This document shows, piece by piece, positions 1 through 10,715 of a stretch of 64,000 bases of DNA. Both the position numbers and the translations under genes were made by a program. The DNA lies in NCBI RefSeq assembly GCF_963966145.1, contig NC_091049.1, positions 25,482,001 to 25,546,000 of the forward strand, written 5' to 3'. The notes under the pieces are model-generated. The model was given only the letters and a program-made list of their open reading frames with translations. It was not told where the DNA came from and searched no databases. The DNA is from Tenebrio molitor (Eukaryota; Arthropoda; Insecta; Coleoptera; Tenebrionidae). Position 1 is the stretch's first letter. Each line of letters starts with the position of its first letter.

Positions 1-346
1 GTTTGAATTTCCCGCCGTTTGACACGAATGACATTTGTTTATGTTTAATCGCAACATACTTGAACATGTTTGTTTTCAGCAAAGGGTGCCCTTAGATATT
101 TGCTTCAAGAATAGGAATCGTTAAGTTATTCTATTTTTAATGTAAAACATTGTACAGAAAGAAAAAAAGAAAGATTTTTTTGGCTCTAAATTTTAGGTTA
201 GCTGTCAACATGCTCCAATTAATCTACGCTTTAAAAAAGCACAACAATTGACGGTTTCCAACGCCTTCCCAGCCCAGGATTTCATTTGAACACTCGATAT
301 ATTTTGGGTTGTATTTTTACCTGGTCATCTTACGTGAATAACCCTG
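1..346. mobile_element. Right part of TA-flanked element, truncated by window start
   Basis: This ends in the inverted terminal sequence CTTACGTGAATAACCCTG followed by TA. The complete copy is at 25,186-26,008. No coding sequence was seen. Confidence 0.7.
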
Positions 347-348
347 TA

Positions 349-930
349 TAGTAGGTATCAAAAACAACACTGGAAACGTCTAAAGTCCTTAAAATACACA
401 CAAAAAATAAAACGAACGGAATAAAACGCAATACCAGATTCTAGGTTAAAGAAGATAGGCCTGCCTCGATAAATTTGTAAACACAAAATTACCAAAAAGT
501 TACTGTTTTCACCATTGCTAACTTTGTTTTAACCTGGATCAAATGAACTGCCTCCTAACATCGAATGTACTGTTATATTCAAAAAAATCGCGTACACCTA
601 TTAATTGCCTGTGTAATTTTGTTGTTCTGGCGTTTATTAACGTCATACTGTGACACTTAATTTATTCAAAAATGCCACTACCAAAAGTTTTTGAACAAGA
701 AAAGTGGGAATTTAGAGCAGTTTATGCCACGTAGAATAAATGCGGTTATCAATGCATACGGTGCCACGACCAAATATTAATGTAATATTCAAATGGAATT
801 ATCTAAAAATTAAGACATAACCTGTCTTATAATAACGTTTGTCAAAATGACAGAAAAAGTCCGTTTTTAAACTATACAAAAACCTATAAAAATTGATTAC
901 TTGATTTAAATTAAGAAAATTAATTTGGCT
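349..930. other. Non-coding stretch, no feature recognised
   Basis: AT-rich sequence with no convincing frame, terminal repeat or RNA gene. It is duplicated at 26,011-26,592. By the gene model it lies in the intron of the ankyrin gene that starts at 6,844 and runs off the left edge. Confidence 0.5.
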
Positions 931-1264
931 TGTTCTAATTCATCCGATGAACACTTTCAAAGCCGAAGTGGTTATGAAGGTCCAGGTTTTGAGAAATATT
1001 CTCCTTCTCCAAGCGAGAATTGCTCAGAAAGTGGAGATGAGAAACATAGGTACGGTACTTGAAGAGGTGGATAGAGATGCTTTAGCAGAAAAAGAAGTCC
1101 AAATTCAAATTAAATCAGACACTAACGATACTGGGCCAGCAAATCTAAATTTTTATTTTTCTGCTATAAGCGGAATAAATGAAGGTATTAGAGCACACCT
1201 AATGGATGGAACACAGTTGGATTTTTATTTCAGATTAACATGTCACTTCTTAACCTGGTCCTAA
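931..1264 (+). pseudogene. Conserved coding-like fragment, unknown protein
   Basis: Two frames meet here. Bases 931-1,062 read as a Ser/Glu-rich stretch containing SPSPSENCSESGDEK. From about 1,050 another frame reads LEEVDRDALAEKE, then a block containing PANLNFYFSAISG. The second block recurs at 19,225-19,410 and 46,905-47,060, where it reads LEEVDKEALAEKK and PANLNFNFSVTSG. Each time it lies antisense inside intron 1 of an ankyrin gene, just upstream of the ankyrin exon. At 19,225 it is preceded by an acceptor-like TTTAG. I do not recognise the protein. It may be an exon of a captured or nested gene. The frame change suggests it is dead or spliced. Confidence 0.4.
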
Positions 1265-1297
1265 CCTAACTTTTGCCACTGATCTTCAGCATAAATA

Positions 1298-1560
1298 TTG
1301 GGTGATTCAAAATTATTGTGGATAAGTATGTCAACTATGTACAAAAATTTATGTGGCAACTGTGTGGGTAGGGTAGAGTTGACATAGTCGCGCAATTTTG
1401 AAAATTGTCAAGTTAATGTGCAATGTTATAAAAAAAAAATCAATGCACGCATATGAAATGTCATACAAATGTCAACTCTACTCCACCCACACAGTTACCA
1501 CATAAATTTCCGTTAGTACATAGTTTCCATACTTATCCACAATAATTTTGAATCACTCAA
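1298..1560. mobile_element. TA-flanked MITE, TTGGGTGATTCAAAAT family
   Basis: Inverted ends match TTGGGTGATTCAAAAT at 1,298 and its complement ending at 1,560, flanked by TA on both sides. It is 263 bp and non-coding. Sibling copies are at 9,139-9,410, 26,960-27,222 and 32,803-33,074. Confidence 0.8.
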
Positions 1561-1598
1561 TACTTCACAATGTTGTGAAAAATTCAAAAGTGTTAGCA

Positions 1599-1606
1599 GT
1601 TAAATG
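1599..1606. repeat. Left 8-bp target duplication of hAT element
   Basis: GTTAAATG, matched at 3,604-3,611. Confidence 0.9.
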
Positions 1607-3603
1607 CAGTGGCGGCTCGTCAGGGGTGGCAGGGTGGGCAGTGCCCACCCAAAACCAAATGACATATTTTTTTTAAATGTATGTATTTTAATTTTTAAAT
1701 TTACCAATTATTTAATTGATGATTTGTTATTAGAAAGTAAATGTTTTTATAGGTACATCAAAACATTTCCAAGGCGAATTTTTCAGGGTAGACATGGCTT
1801 CCCTGAGAGGTGTTCGTTGAAATATGAAAGCTCTACGAGTATTGTGGCTAACCGTGCGAAACTGCGAAAGAAAGAGACCGAAGTAGAAACGTTTGTTTAA
1901 GATTGAGTAATTAAGGCAAGACATGTCTGCCCTGAGTGAAAAGCATTCATTTGTACACATTTTATTTAATTTCTCCCAACCTGTTCAATTGATTTATTCC
2001 AAATTTTGTGTAATAATATTTAGGGCTAAGATACATTGAAATAACTAGTAATTGTGAGAAATTATTCACTTAATTTTAAATAAAAAAAATATTAAAATAA
2101 TTTTTCTTTGACCACGATTTAATTTTTGCAAAACGCTGGCGTTATTCTTAAAAATATAAAAAAAAGTTATAAAAGAAAGTTGAATATCAGAGAAAAATCT
2201 TCAAAAACCTCCGCGACGGCATATGTCTAAAATAAACCATAAAGCTATTAAAACAATAATAAATAAATTCATTCGTATAATACTCGTAGCAGGCCAGACA
2301 TGTCTTCCCTGTAACTTCGTCAAGAATCGGTACCTAATCGGTAACGTCCGCACAACTTAGTCGTTGGCAAGATCGTTGGTTTTCGTGTGGTAGTTCGTCA
2401 ATTCGTCACGAAGAATTTGCGAGAATTAGTAAGAAATAACGGTGATTTGGTTAATTATTTAATGACAAACGCGTTTAATAAATTATCGTACGATGACAAA
2501 GTTTTTATTAAACAATTAGACAGGCGAACCCCTTCATTAAATTCATTCTAATCGTAAATTTAATTCATCGTGTCATTGGCTGACGGGTAGTGAAATCAAA
2601 AGTAATTTTTTTTGCTGGCCCTGTCTTTTGTTCAACAATTCCAAATTAAAAAGCCCACCGTGTACGACAGGAGTCGATAATTTGAAGACGTTGCATCAAT
2701 CGGTCGAAAAACACGGGAAATCTAAAGATCATACGTACGCGGCCTTAAAATTAAAATTATTTGGAAAGCAATAGTTATTTATTTAACGAGTTGAATACAA
2801 CGTTTTTTTGTTCGACGAGCACCCCCCCCCCCCCCCAAGGCTTCAAATGGGTGAAAATCTTTAAAATTAGCTTGACGTTTCGTTTTGACAAGTTGTCAAA
2901 TTCATCAAAATCCATTCACACAGGAGAAAATTCTCAAATTCTGACAGTGTCGAACAAAAAAACATAGAAAATTCTTTGGAAAAGTAATCGGGAAATTAAA
3001 ACGTCTCATCGATATGACAATTTTTTTGGGTACCCAAGAATTGAGCTTTCCGAGGTCACAATAAAAAAGAAGACTCGTCAAATCGCCGTAATTATAGGAA
3101 ACTCTCGGAATTCTTGTCTTCTTATGATTCAACACAATAGATCAATTTCGACTAAATAATCTCAGTCAAATTTCGATAGAAAAAGAATTAATAAAATCAT
3201 TGCGTAAAACGGATACATTTTTTGACCAGGTAATTGATTATTTCGCCGATCGATTTAATTTATAAAAAAATGCAACATCATTTTTTTGTTTATTTAGAAT
3301 TTATTTTATTTACTTTATTGAGAATTTATTTTTTGTTTTATGTTTATGGAAAATTTGTTATTTTTGTTGACTATATATTAACACTCTCATCACTTCCATA
3401 ATAACAAATAACACTTCCTATTCCTAATTCCTTTCCCGGCAAGAGATTTTCTGAACCTTCCCGTAGGTTCTTGCTGGACACTGCAATTAGCAGTGACTAA
3501 CACAGAAATTCCTTTCCAGCAATTACAACAAACATAATAAAAAATGTAATAATAACATTAAAATGTCTGCCCACCCAGCCAAAAATGTTACGAGCCGCCA
3601 CTG
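1607..3603. mobile_element. hAT-type DNA transposon, non-autonomous, copy A only
   Basis: The 14-bp terminal inverted repeat CAGTGGCGGCTCGT starts at 1,607 and its exact complement ends at 3,603. Both sides carry the 8-bp target duplication GTTAAATG (1,599-1,606 and 3,604-3,611). Copy B has one GTTAAATG at 27,261-27,268, an exact empty site. An 8-bp duplication and CAG ends define hAT elements. At 1,997 bp it is short for an autonomous element, and I found no intact transposase, only fragments such as the reading near 2,440-2,560. The insertion postdates the duplication. Confidence 0.93.
2780..2962. mobile_element. Small element nested in the hAT
   Basis: The segment is bounded by TTTTTTGTTCGAC-like ends in inverted orientation. 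It matches 24,676-24,845 in reverse complement, including about 25 bp beyond the GTTCGAC motif on one side. The second copy interrupts a Harbinger transposase fragment, so the segment is itself mobile. It contains a run of 15 C at 2,822-2,836, absent from the other copy. Confidence 0.6.
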
Positions 3604-3611
3604 GTTAAATG
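3604..3611. repeat. Right 8-bp target duplication of hAT element
   Basis: GTTAAATG, matched at 1,599-1,606. Confidence 0.9.
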
Positions 3612-3914
3612 GTTACTAGTTTTAGGATTTTTCTTTGATTCTCAAACAGCAAAAGTCAAAGAATCGTTTAGGTAATAAGATTTTGATAAGAGTTTTAAAA
3701 AAGAGAATCTAAATTAGATGTACAGAGTGGCTACGAAAATTGGATTCACTTTTCCACATTTGCCCAAAAGATGGAAATTAAAAAAAAAATTAAATGGAAT
3801 TGCTGGAAAATAGTACATATATTATGTTATGAGGAGCAAAAATGAAGTTTTATGTGCTGCGGCTGGTAGTGCCGAACGCAGTGATATACTATTTTTTCTT
3901 CAAACCTTCATATA

Positions 3915-5163
3915 CCGGGTGATTCAGTTTGGTATTCGCGGCCCTATATCTTTTTTGTTTTAAGAAAAAAGTATAGCAAACCATATATATTTGTAAATCG
4001 CTTGTGAAACTACAATAGATGATGTTGTCAAATCTTCTCTACGATGACATATGTCAAAGTTAAGACAGTCAACTTTTTTTTTTTAAATAGTACACTATAC
4101 ATTTCTTAGCCTATTCTTGTAAAGTTTTTTTTTCTACATTTGAATGTATAAAAAAGTTAACAGTTACATCAGAAAAAAAATCGAGAAAAATAATAAAATA
4201 TGATTTAATTTATTCGAAAGCGTTATTTTCTAAAAAGAACAAGTAAGCCAAACATTTGTAAATTCACATTATGTTGGTTCCCTGCATGTCACTATTTACA
4301 AGACAACCACGTAGCCAAAAAATAAAATGATTTGACCTTGTTTGTTTTCAAGCCTCGGGTGCGCCTCGGCGAGAAAACTGAGACTCGGACAAAATACCAA
4401 ATCCATACTGAATTTACTATGCTAAATTCGCGTTATGTTGGTTCCCTGCATCTCACTATTTTAAGAATTACATAGCCAAAAAATAAAATTATTTGACAGT
4501 GAAATACCCGATCCATCCTGAATTTACTTTATTCGAATATTAGAATTTACACTTATTCGAATTTTACATAGTCACCTATTCAAATATTCGAATAATTCGA
4601 ATACGATTCCCAAGACTCATCACGTCATTCATGCACTATCAAAATTCAACTAGGTACATATTTTCATCGTGTATGCATTCAAAGCGGTATAGTCAGGAAG
4701 AAGTTAGGTTTCGAAGCCAGATGTTATGTCATAGTTATTTATGTAAATGTAGGTTATAACATAGCTATTTATTTAAATGTAGGTACGTTAATAATTGACG
4801 CTATTAATGTCAAAATTCAATTGTCTCCATGGCTAACTAGCTCTTTTTATAAAATAACACTTTCGAATAAATTAAATCATATATTTTTTTTTCTCGATTT
4901 TTTCCTATTGCAAGTGTCAACTTTTTTTACACATTCAAATGTAGAAAAAAAAAGCTTTACAAGAATAGACTAAGAAATGTATAATGTATCATTTAAAAAA
5001 AAAAGTTGACTGTCTTAACTTTAACATATGTCATCGTAGAGAAGATTTGACAACGTCATCTATTGTAGTTTCATAAGCGATTTACAAATATATATGGTTT
5101 ACTATATTTTTTTCTTAAAATAAAAAAGATATAGGGGCGCGAATACCAATCTGAATCACCCGG
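3915..5163. mobile_element. 1.25-kb foldback element with arms of about 270 bp
   Basis: Left end CCGGGTGATTCAGTTTGG at 3,915; complement ends at 5,163; TA on both sides. The arms stay complementary for roughly 270 bp, through a block containing GACATATGTCA. The centre holds two internal direct repeats, one sharing ATGTTGGTTCCCTGCAT (near 4,270 and 4,435) and one of about 33 bp near 4,727 and 4,761. No coding sequence. Copy B is at 27,578-28,826. Confidence 0.85.
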
Positions 5164-5165
5164 TA

Positions 5166-5884
5166 TAACAAATTATTTAAGACATGTTAAAAAACCAGGT
5201 CGTCAGCTCGTTAGATGCCATGACAATGAAGTGACACTTTAGCATTATCAATGCAGCAGGATAATATCATAATTTACGGACGTTTGAAGAAAAACTATTT
5301 TTTTTACGTAACTATGTCTTAAAAAATTTAGCTAAATGTTGATTGTAGCCGATTAGGATATGTTGCACGCTAATGAGTAATGACCCTCCACTCTTACAGC
5401 TGCTGTTCTACCAGTGGAGCCACCTTCTCCAGCAGGATAATACCATTTTATGATACAGTTGGTTGCAAAAAAAGCGGGAAATGAAAATTTCCCTAATGTA
5501 AATTTGGTTTTGTTCATTTGTTAATTAATTGTCTACTTGACAATACCTGTCAAATAATTTTTAAAAATGTCATTGAATTTTGACCATAATTCTAACCTAT
5601 CTCTTGTAAAGAGGTTTCACACTATGAAAAATTGTAAATGTATCAATTTTATTCTGACAATTGCCGTTTTTTTTAAATTTTTTAACACTTTTCTTGACGT
5701 GGGCATAATTAGGCAGGGAAAGTTTTTTAATTTAAAACAGTCTAACCAAATTTTGAAATGACATTGACAATAAATTGTTAAAAATAATGACAGTTGCACG
5801 AAATATTGAATTGGATGTTGCCATTTAATTAAATATATTTTTTCGATCTTCAATTTTTTTGTAAAAACAGCGACATCTCTGGTA
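5166..5884. other. Non-coding spacer
   Basis: AT-rich sequence between two foldback elements. Overlapping short frames on opposite strands here lack codon structure and any recognisable domain. Confidence 0.5.
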
Positions 5885-6417
5885 ATGTTGCAGTTTAAGG
5901 TCCTAATAATGCGCGCTCCGTGCCCCACAATATTTACTTCTGTTGATGTACTTACACCGTTGCCAGATTTATTAAAGATTGAACAGACTTTTCTAGATCA
6001 TGCACGTTTTGGTGCAATTTGTTGATTTGTTTGTTGTCTTGTTTGTAATAAGCCCAGTTTTAAAAAAAATCGCTTCATTAAAAAAAATCCACATGTTTTT
6101 GTTCAATTTTTCGTTTTAAGATGAGCTAAAAAGTGCATTTGATTCAGAAGAAACGTCTCTACGGGGTGACTGTTGTAGTTTTTGCAAAAACAAATTAAAC
6201 TGTAAGACACAACATGAACAAAAATGTGAACAAAAGGGATAAAATTCTGTCATTACGCAACCCACCATAATTCTCTGCTACGAGCAATATAATGTTGAAC
6301 CTTTAATAAATCTGGCAACGGTGTAAGTACATATGGAGAAGTAAGTATTGTACGGAACACGGAGTGCTCTCCGTGCGCAATAGGGCTGCGCAGTAGTAGG
6401 ACCTTAAACTGCAACAT
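5885..6417. mobile_element. Foldback element, ATGTTGCAGTTTAAGG ends
   Basis: Inverted arms of about 110-130 bp begin ATGTTGCAGTTTAAGG and include CTTACACCGTTGCCAGA. TA flanks the left end. The right flank is TG here but TA in copy B (30,081), which identifies the original target duplication. A secondary hairpin (GGAACACGGAGTGCTCTCCGTG) lies in the right arm near 6,355. Copy B is at 29,548-30,080. Confidence 0.75.
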
Positions 6418-6595
6418 TGCCCCAAAATTATAAAACCACCAACACCGTAATTTACCTGGAAAACACAATCGGCAACGTTGTTTTTATTGGGAACTTAATT
6501 CAACAGGTGGTGGTTTTAGAATTTTGGCAAAGACTACGAGTATAGTCGAATCACATAATTTTTTATAAGTGTTAAATACGGCATTAGTAATATAA

Positions 6596-6790
6596 CGGGT
6601 GTTTTTTAAAAATTTTGTGTCGAAGTTGGCGTTGAAGAGTCGATTGTGAACGCACCACCGGATTACGCACTCCGATCAGCTGTTTAAATCTATCCTCACT
6701 TTTTGCGTGTTTTTAATATGCAGTTTGAAAAAAATCAGTCTTTTTTAAGACGCCAACGCCAACTTCGACGCCATCTTTAAAAAACACCAT
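6596..6790. mobile_element. Palindromic MITE, GGGTGTTTTTTAAA ends
   Basis: Left end GGGTGTTTTTTAAA followed by TCGAAGTTGGCGTTG; the right arm is its complement. A diverged relative with the shared internal phrase GATTGTGAACGCAC is at 51,488-51,664. Copy B is at about 30,259-30,454. Confidence 0.7.
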
Positions 6791-6826
6791 TTGCGAGTAC
6801 ATATATGCAGAAAAATATTATCCTAC

Positions 6827-6844
6827 CCATTGATGATAAGCCAT
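6827..6844 (-). CDS. Leader exon 1 of an ankyrin gene running off the left edge
   Basis: ATGGCTTATCATCAATGG followed directly by a donor GTAGGATAAT encodes MAYHQW in phase 0. The upstream block (6,860-6,935) matches the region upstream of the other leader exons. The matching ankyrin exon would lie left of base 1, with intron 1 filled by the elements at 1-6.8 kb. The short coding part makes this tentative, but it is duplicated exactly at 30,491-30,508 and has the same phase as the other leaders. Confidence 0.5.
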
Positions 6845-6859
6845 TGTTGCTCACTCACA

Positions 6860-6935
6860 AAACAATATATTATCTCAAACTTTGTTGGGTAAATTAGTAA
6901 TATACCAAACTAGACAACACAATTATCTTCAGATC
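6860..6935 (-). promoter_or_regulatory. Conserved promoter/5' UTR block, ankyrin gene
   Basis: It contains ACTTTGTTGGGTAAATTAG and ATATACCAAACTA (plus-strand reading), shared with 19,995-20,095, 30,524-30,599, 47,740-47,845 and 63,900-64,000. Conservation beside every leader exon suggests the transcription start region. No proven TATA or initiator. Confidence 0.5.
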
Positions 6936-7014
6936 AAGGTGGTTAACCTCCTTCCTCGTTGCACAGACTACCCACTAGAATAGAAATAGACGAATAGACC
7001 AAAGACCACAGAAC

Positions 7015-7130
7015 ACCCCCTCTCTCCGCTTAGGGTTTTTGGCGGAAACGGATACGATTCCAGTGGTGCGATGGGGTTCTAGCACGTTCTAGAACCTTCG
7101 TGAAGATTTCAAAGCGCGCGGCGATTTAAA
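7015..7130. mobile_element. LTR 3'-end fragment
   Basis: The sequence ends in GGCGATTTAAATCGTAGCAG, nearly the same as the right end of the solo LTR at 10,675. The upstream part (CATTCTAGAA- and GAAGATTT-like phrases) also matches. It is a truncated relative of that LTR. Copy B is near 30,679-30,794. Confidence 0.55.
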
Positions 7131-7211
7131 TCGTAGCAGTACATACAAGATTTTTTGCACGACCTGTATATAATGAGCAACTTTACTCCCTGATTGTATG
7201 GAGTAAAGTGG

Positions 7212-7289
7212 CTCTTTTTTCCCCTTGGGCAAAAAACCGCAGCCAACTCAAGCTTTTAGTCATCTTTTTTCCCCTTGGGCAAAAAACCA
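7212..7289 (+). repeat. Short direct duplication
   Basis: CTTTTTTCCCCTTGGGCAAA occurs twice, 53 bp apart (about 7,212 and 7,265). It creates spurious short frames. Confidence 0.6.
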
Positions 7290-7344
7290 TAGCCTATTCA
7301 ACCTTTTATGGTTCATATTTATTTCGAATTCATTTTTCTTTTCA

Positions 7345-8079
7345 CTCGAGGTGCAGTGTGAAGCCCAAAGGCGAAGTCCGAGGGTCCTACAAAGCAACGA
7401 CGGTAACAATCATGCAATCCCGAGGTGCAGATACTATTATTTGCACGATTCAAAAATTTTAATTGAAAAAAGCCGAGAGGTTAAAAATTATTTTTAACTG
7501 TCAACATGACACTTCAATTTAGCTTGACAGTGATAATTTACAAATTTTCGGCTTTTTTATATTAAAATCGATGAGTCATGCAAAAAATAGTATATGGACC
7601 TCGGTAGTGAATGATTTTTACCCTCAGTGGTTTGTAGAACCCTCGGGCTACAAATTGCACCTCGGAAAAATCATCCACTTCACTCCCTCGGTGCATAATA
7701 TACTATTTTTCACTCGAGATGCAGTTTGTAGCCCGAAGACGAAGCCCGAGGGTCCTACAAAGCAACGACGGTAACAATCATGCATTCCCGAGGTGCAATA
7801 CTATTATTTGCAGGATTCAAAAATTTTAATTGAAATAAGCCGAAAGGTTAAAAAATATTTTTAACTGTCAACATGACTCTTCAATTTAGCTTGACAGTGA
7901 TAATTTACAAATTTTCGGCTTTTTTCTACTAAAATCGGTGAGTCGTGCAAAAAATAGTATATGGACCCCGGGAGTGAATGATTTTTACCCTCAGTGCTTT
8001 GTAGAACCCTCGGGCTACAAATTGCACCTCGGGTAAAAATCATCCACTTCACTCCCTCGGTGCATAATATACTATTTTC
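7345..8079. repeat. Tandem pair of an approximately 366-bp repeat
   Basis: Two head-to-tail units (about 7,345-7,709 and 7,713-8,079) share phrases such as GAGGGTCCTACAAAGCAACG, ATTTAGCTTGACAGTGATAA and CACTTCACTCCCTCGGTGCA. Each unit has partly palindromic ends (CACTCGAG and CCTCGGTGCA with ATAGTATA/TATACTAT). It looks like a MITE that duplicated locally. Copy B is at 31,009-31,743. Confidence 0.75.
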
Positions 8080-9138
8080 TAATTTGCTGTTTTAACAAAG
8101 CTGTTAACGCATTCGTTTTGAATGCGTTAATAAGCTATTACGAGTAACACATCCGAAATCTAGGAACTTTTTTCAGTTGGTAACACACATTGCCGGCAGC
8201 AAATTGACTCTGGTATTATCAGCATTTCTAGATAATTGTAAGAAATATTTAAATACCAATAATTATAAAGTTTATTTCTATTAAGTATATAAAAATGAAT
8301 CGCCGTTCGTTAGTCTCGCTAAAACTTAAAAACCGCTTGACCGATTTGAATATTTATTTTTTTCTTTTGTTCGCTTTAATACAGGGGTGGTTTAAAAAGA
8401 AAAAAAAAATTGGAAAAGTTGCCCGGAAAATTGGAAAATTGCAAAAGTTATAATTTTTGTATGCATTTTCGATCGTAACAAACTGACGATAGGAACGACA
8501 TATTTGATTAATTCTTTTTTTTGTTTGATATGCCCCGGGCTAGAAATGACTGAATTGAATGTTTTCAATAGAAAAAAAAAATCTGGAAGATTTGGGGAAA
8601 AATCTGAAAAAACTAAATTACTTAAAATAATTCGGGGAAAACTGAAAGTACTTTTTTGTATGAACTCAAGACCATAACTTAGGATTCGAACGATGGCTAT
8701 GCGTAATTCTTTTTTGGTTTTGTTTGTTAGGGTTTTGGATAAGTTTTCGGAAAAAAAATTCGGGACAATTACAAAGGAAAGTCGGAAAATTCGGACAAAT
8801 TTCAAAAATTATAATTTTTATATGCACTGTCGATCATAACTGACAGCAGGACCTACATATTTGCTTTTCAATTCAATTGAAAAAAAAATCTGGAAGATTT
8901 GAAGAAAAATCTGGAAAAACGCAATCCAGTAAATTAAAATAAAATTACATTTGCTTTTACTTTTGTGTTGTTTCGCGATCTGTCCAACAAATGTAGTAGT
9001 TGTTTTATTTCTATTCCAATTTGCATATTTGCCTACATGCACAAAAGTCATTTGACAGCTGATTGTGAAATTGGGAATCAAACCAATCGGATTGTTTACT
9101 TGAACATCGATCTTGCAATCGAAATCGAAATGTAAATA
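8080..9138. other. Non-coding, A-rich imperfect repeats
   Basis: From 8,380 to 8,920, phrases such as GGAAAATT, AAAAATCTGGAAGATTTG and TATAATTTTTGTATGCA recur in imperfect direct copies. Long minus-strand frames across it are low-complexity and lack a domain. There is a 9-bp stem hairpin (AACGCATTC/GAATGCGTT) at 8,106-8,128. Confidence 0.5.
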
Positions 9139-9410
9139 TTGGGTGATTCAAAATAATTGTGGATAAATCTGGCAGCTATGTACGAAAATTTATGTGGCAA
9201 CTGTGGGTAGGATAGAATTGACATTTCTTTGACAGTTTATAGTCGCGCAATTTTGAAATTTGTCAAATCAATGTGTAATGGAATTTAAAAAATCAAATAC
9301 ACGCTTATGAAATGTCATACAAATGTCAACTCTATCCCATTCACACAGTTGCCACATACATTTTCGTACATAGTTGCAATACTTATTCACAATCATTTTG
9401 AATAAGTCAA
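9139..9410. mobile_element. TA-flanked MITE, TTGGGTGATTCAAAAT family
   Basis: Second family member in copy A; see 1,298-1,560. The right terminal repeat is degraded (GAATAAGTCAA). Copy B is at 32,803-33,074. Confidence 0.75.
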
Positions 9411-9692
9411 CCGAGGGGAAAAACATGAATATCTCCCGTGGTGCATACAATATTTTATTTTTTAGTCTCTCTACTTAAAAGTTAAAATTTTATTAAAAAT
9501 ATTTAGCAGGGAAGATTGCGTGAATATGTGGTTGCTATAGTTTCGTTCTCATGAGTTTGTTGCCGACAATGTGGAGGGCAAAAAAATTTGACAAATCCCA
9601 AGGGAGATATGAGTTGTTTTTCACAATCTGTATCTATGACGAAAAGAAACAATATCGTGTTACTAAAAAATAAAAACAGTATTATTAGGTAC

Positions 9693-10675
9693 TGTTACGT
9701 TATAAATTACGCTCCCGAAACTGGGCAACCCTGTTACCGGTTACAAATCCGGAATGTTCAGGGGTCGTGGCTTCGACTCGGTTTACAATGCGAACCACGA
9801 GAAACGCCGACTGAAGCTGAAAATTTTGGTGAGAACAGCCCGGAGTACGGGAAATGATACACAATCTTCCAACTAATCGTTTATTCAGATGTCAAACAAT
9901 GAAAATAATGATATAAATGAAAAAGAAAACAACGAAGCCTGACTAGCCTTATGGCGTGTACAAAATTGTACAAAATAACCTAACTCCTCGGAGGGTCCTC
10001 CGGGTCCCAGATATTCAACGAACGAGTACCGGCGAAACAGTAAAAAAAAATTCCCTTCTTTAGCGAAGGAGGAAGGCCGACTGGTCCTACGTAACGTCGC
10101 TATTCGGCTACGCCGCCCGCATAAGCGGGGAGGTCCTCCAAGTCTTCCTTCGCTCCAAAAAAAAAAAAATTGAAGTTAAGATGTTTTTCTCCGGTACGGA
10201 CCGGTGAAGAACCACGCGCAAAAAAATGTTCGGTGAGCGCGATACACAATTCCTGGCGAGGTCACTCACGGATTGATAATCGTTCGTGAATATAAAAACC
10301 CGACGGACTTGATAAGAAATTTTTTTCTTAAGTTAGTACGATTAATGAAATGACGCGCCTTATGACAAAACTGCAACTTTAACAGTGGAACAAATTATAA
10401 ATCCTAAACGCGATATACAAATAAATGAATTTGATAGAACTTTTCACCCGTCGAAATAATGAGTGACAATGGAAATTTGACTATAGTTAAATACAAACGC
10501 TCAATTAGTTCGACGGAGTGACAAAATACAACCGAAAACTTTGAGAAGCTACGGCCTGTAAAAATTGGGGTGTCACCACTGCTCCGGACTTGCTGGTGGG
10601 TAGATCCGGCACCTTCCGGAACATTCTAGAAAAATCGCGAAGATTTACAATCGCGCGGCGATTTAAATCGTAACA
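9693..10675. mobile_element. Solo LTR of an LTR retrotransposon
   Basis: It starts TGTTACG and ends CGTAACA, the TG...CA ends with short inverted repeats typical of LTRs. It is flanked by the 4-bp duplication GTAC (9,689-9,692 and 10,676-10,679). It is 983 bp, GC-richer than its surroundings, with no gag or pol nearby, so it is a solo LTR left by LTR-LTR recombination. A 4-bp duplication fits Ty3/Gypsy-like elements. Copy B is at 33,357-34,339. Confidence 0.8.
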
Positions 10676-10715
10676 GTACCTAAATAATGCAATTATTTAA
10701 TACAATTGTTTGTAG

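Noticed and set aside
7208..7774. Several short plus-strand frames
   Set aside because: They read through a duplicated CCCTTGGGC phrase and the tandem MITE pair; no protein features.
7345..8079. CRISPR-like or satellite array
   Set aside because: Only two units of about 366 bp with internal inverted structure in a eukaryotic context; better explained as a duplicated MITE.
8392..9081. Minus-strand frames of 137 and 87 aa
   Set aside because: Low-complexity Phe/Ile/Leu-rich translation of A-rich direct repeats; no splice signals or homology recognised.
9693..10675. Full LTR retrotransposon
   Set aside because: No second LTR and no gag or pol between 9.7 and 12 kb; the GTAC duplication closely flanks one LTR.
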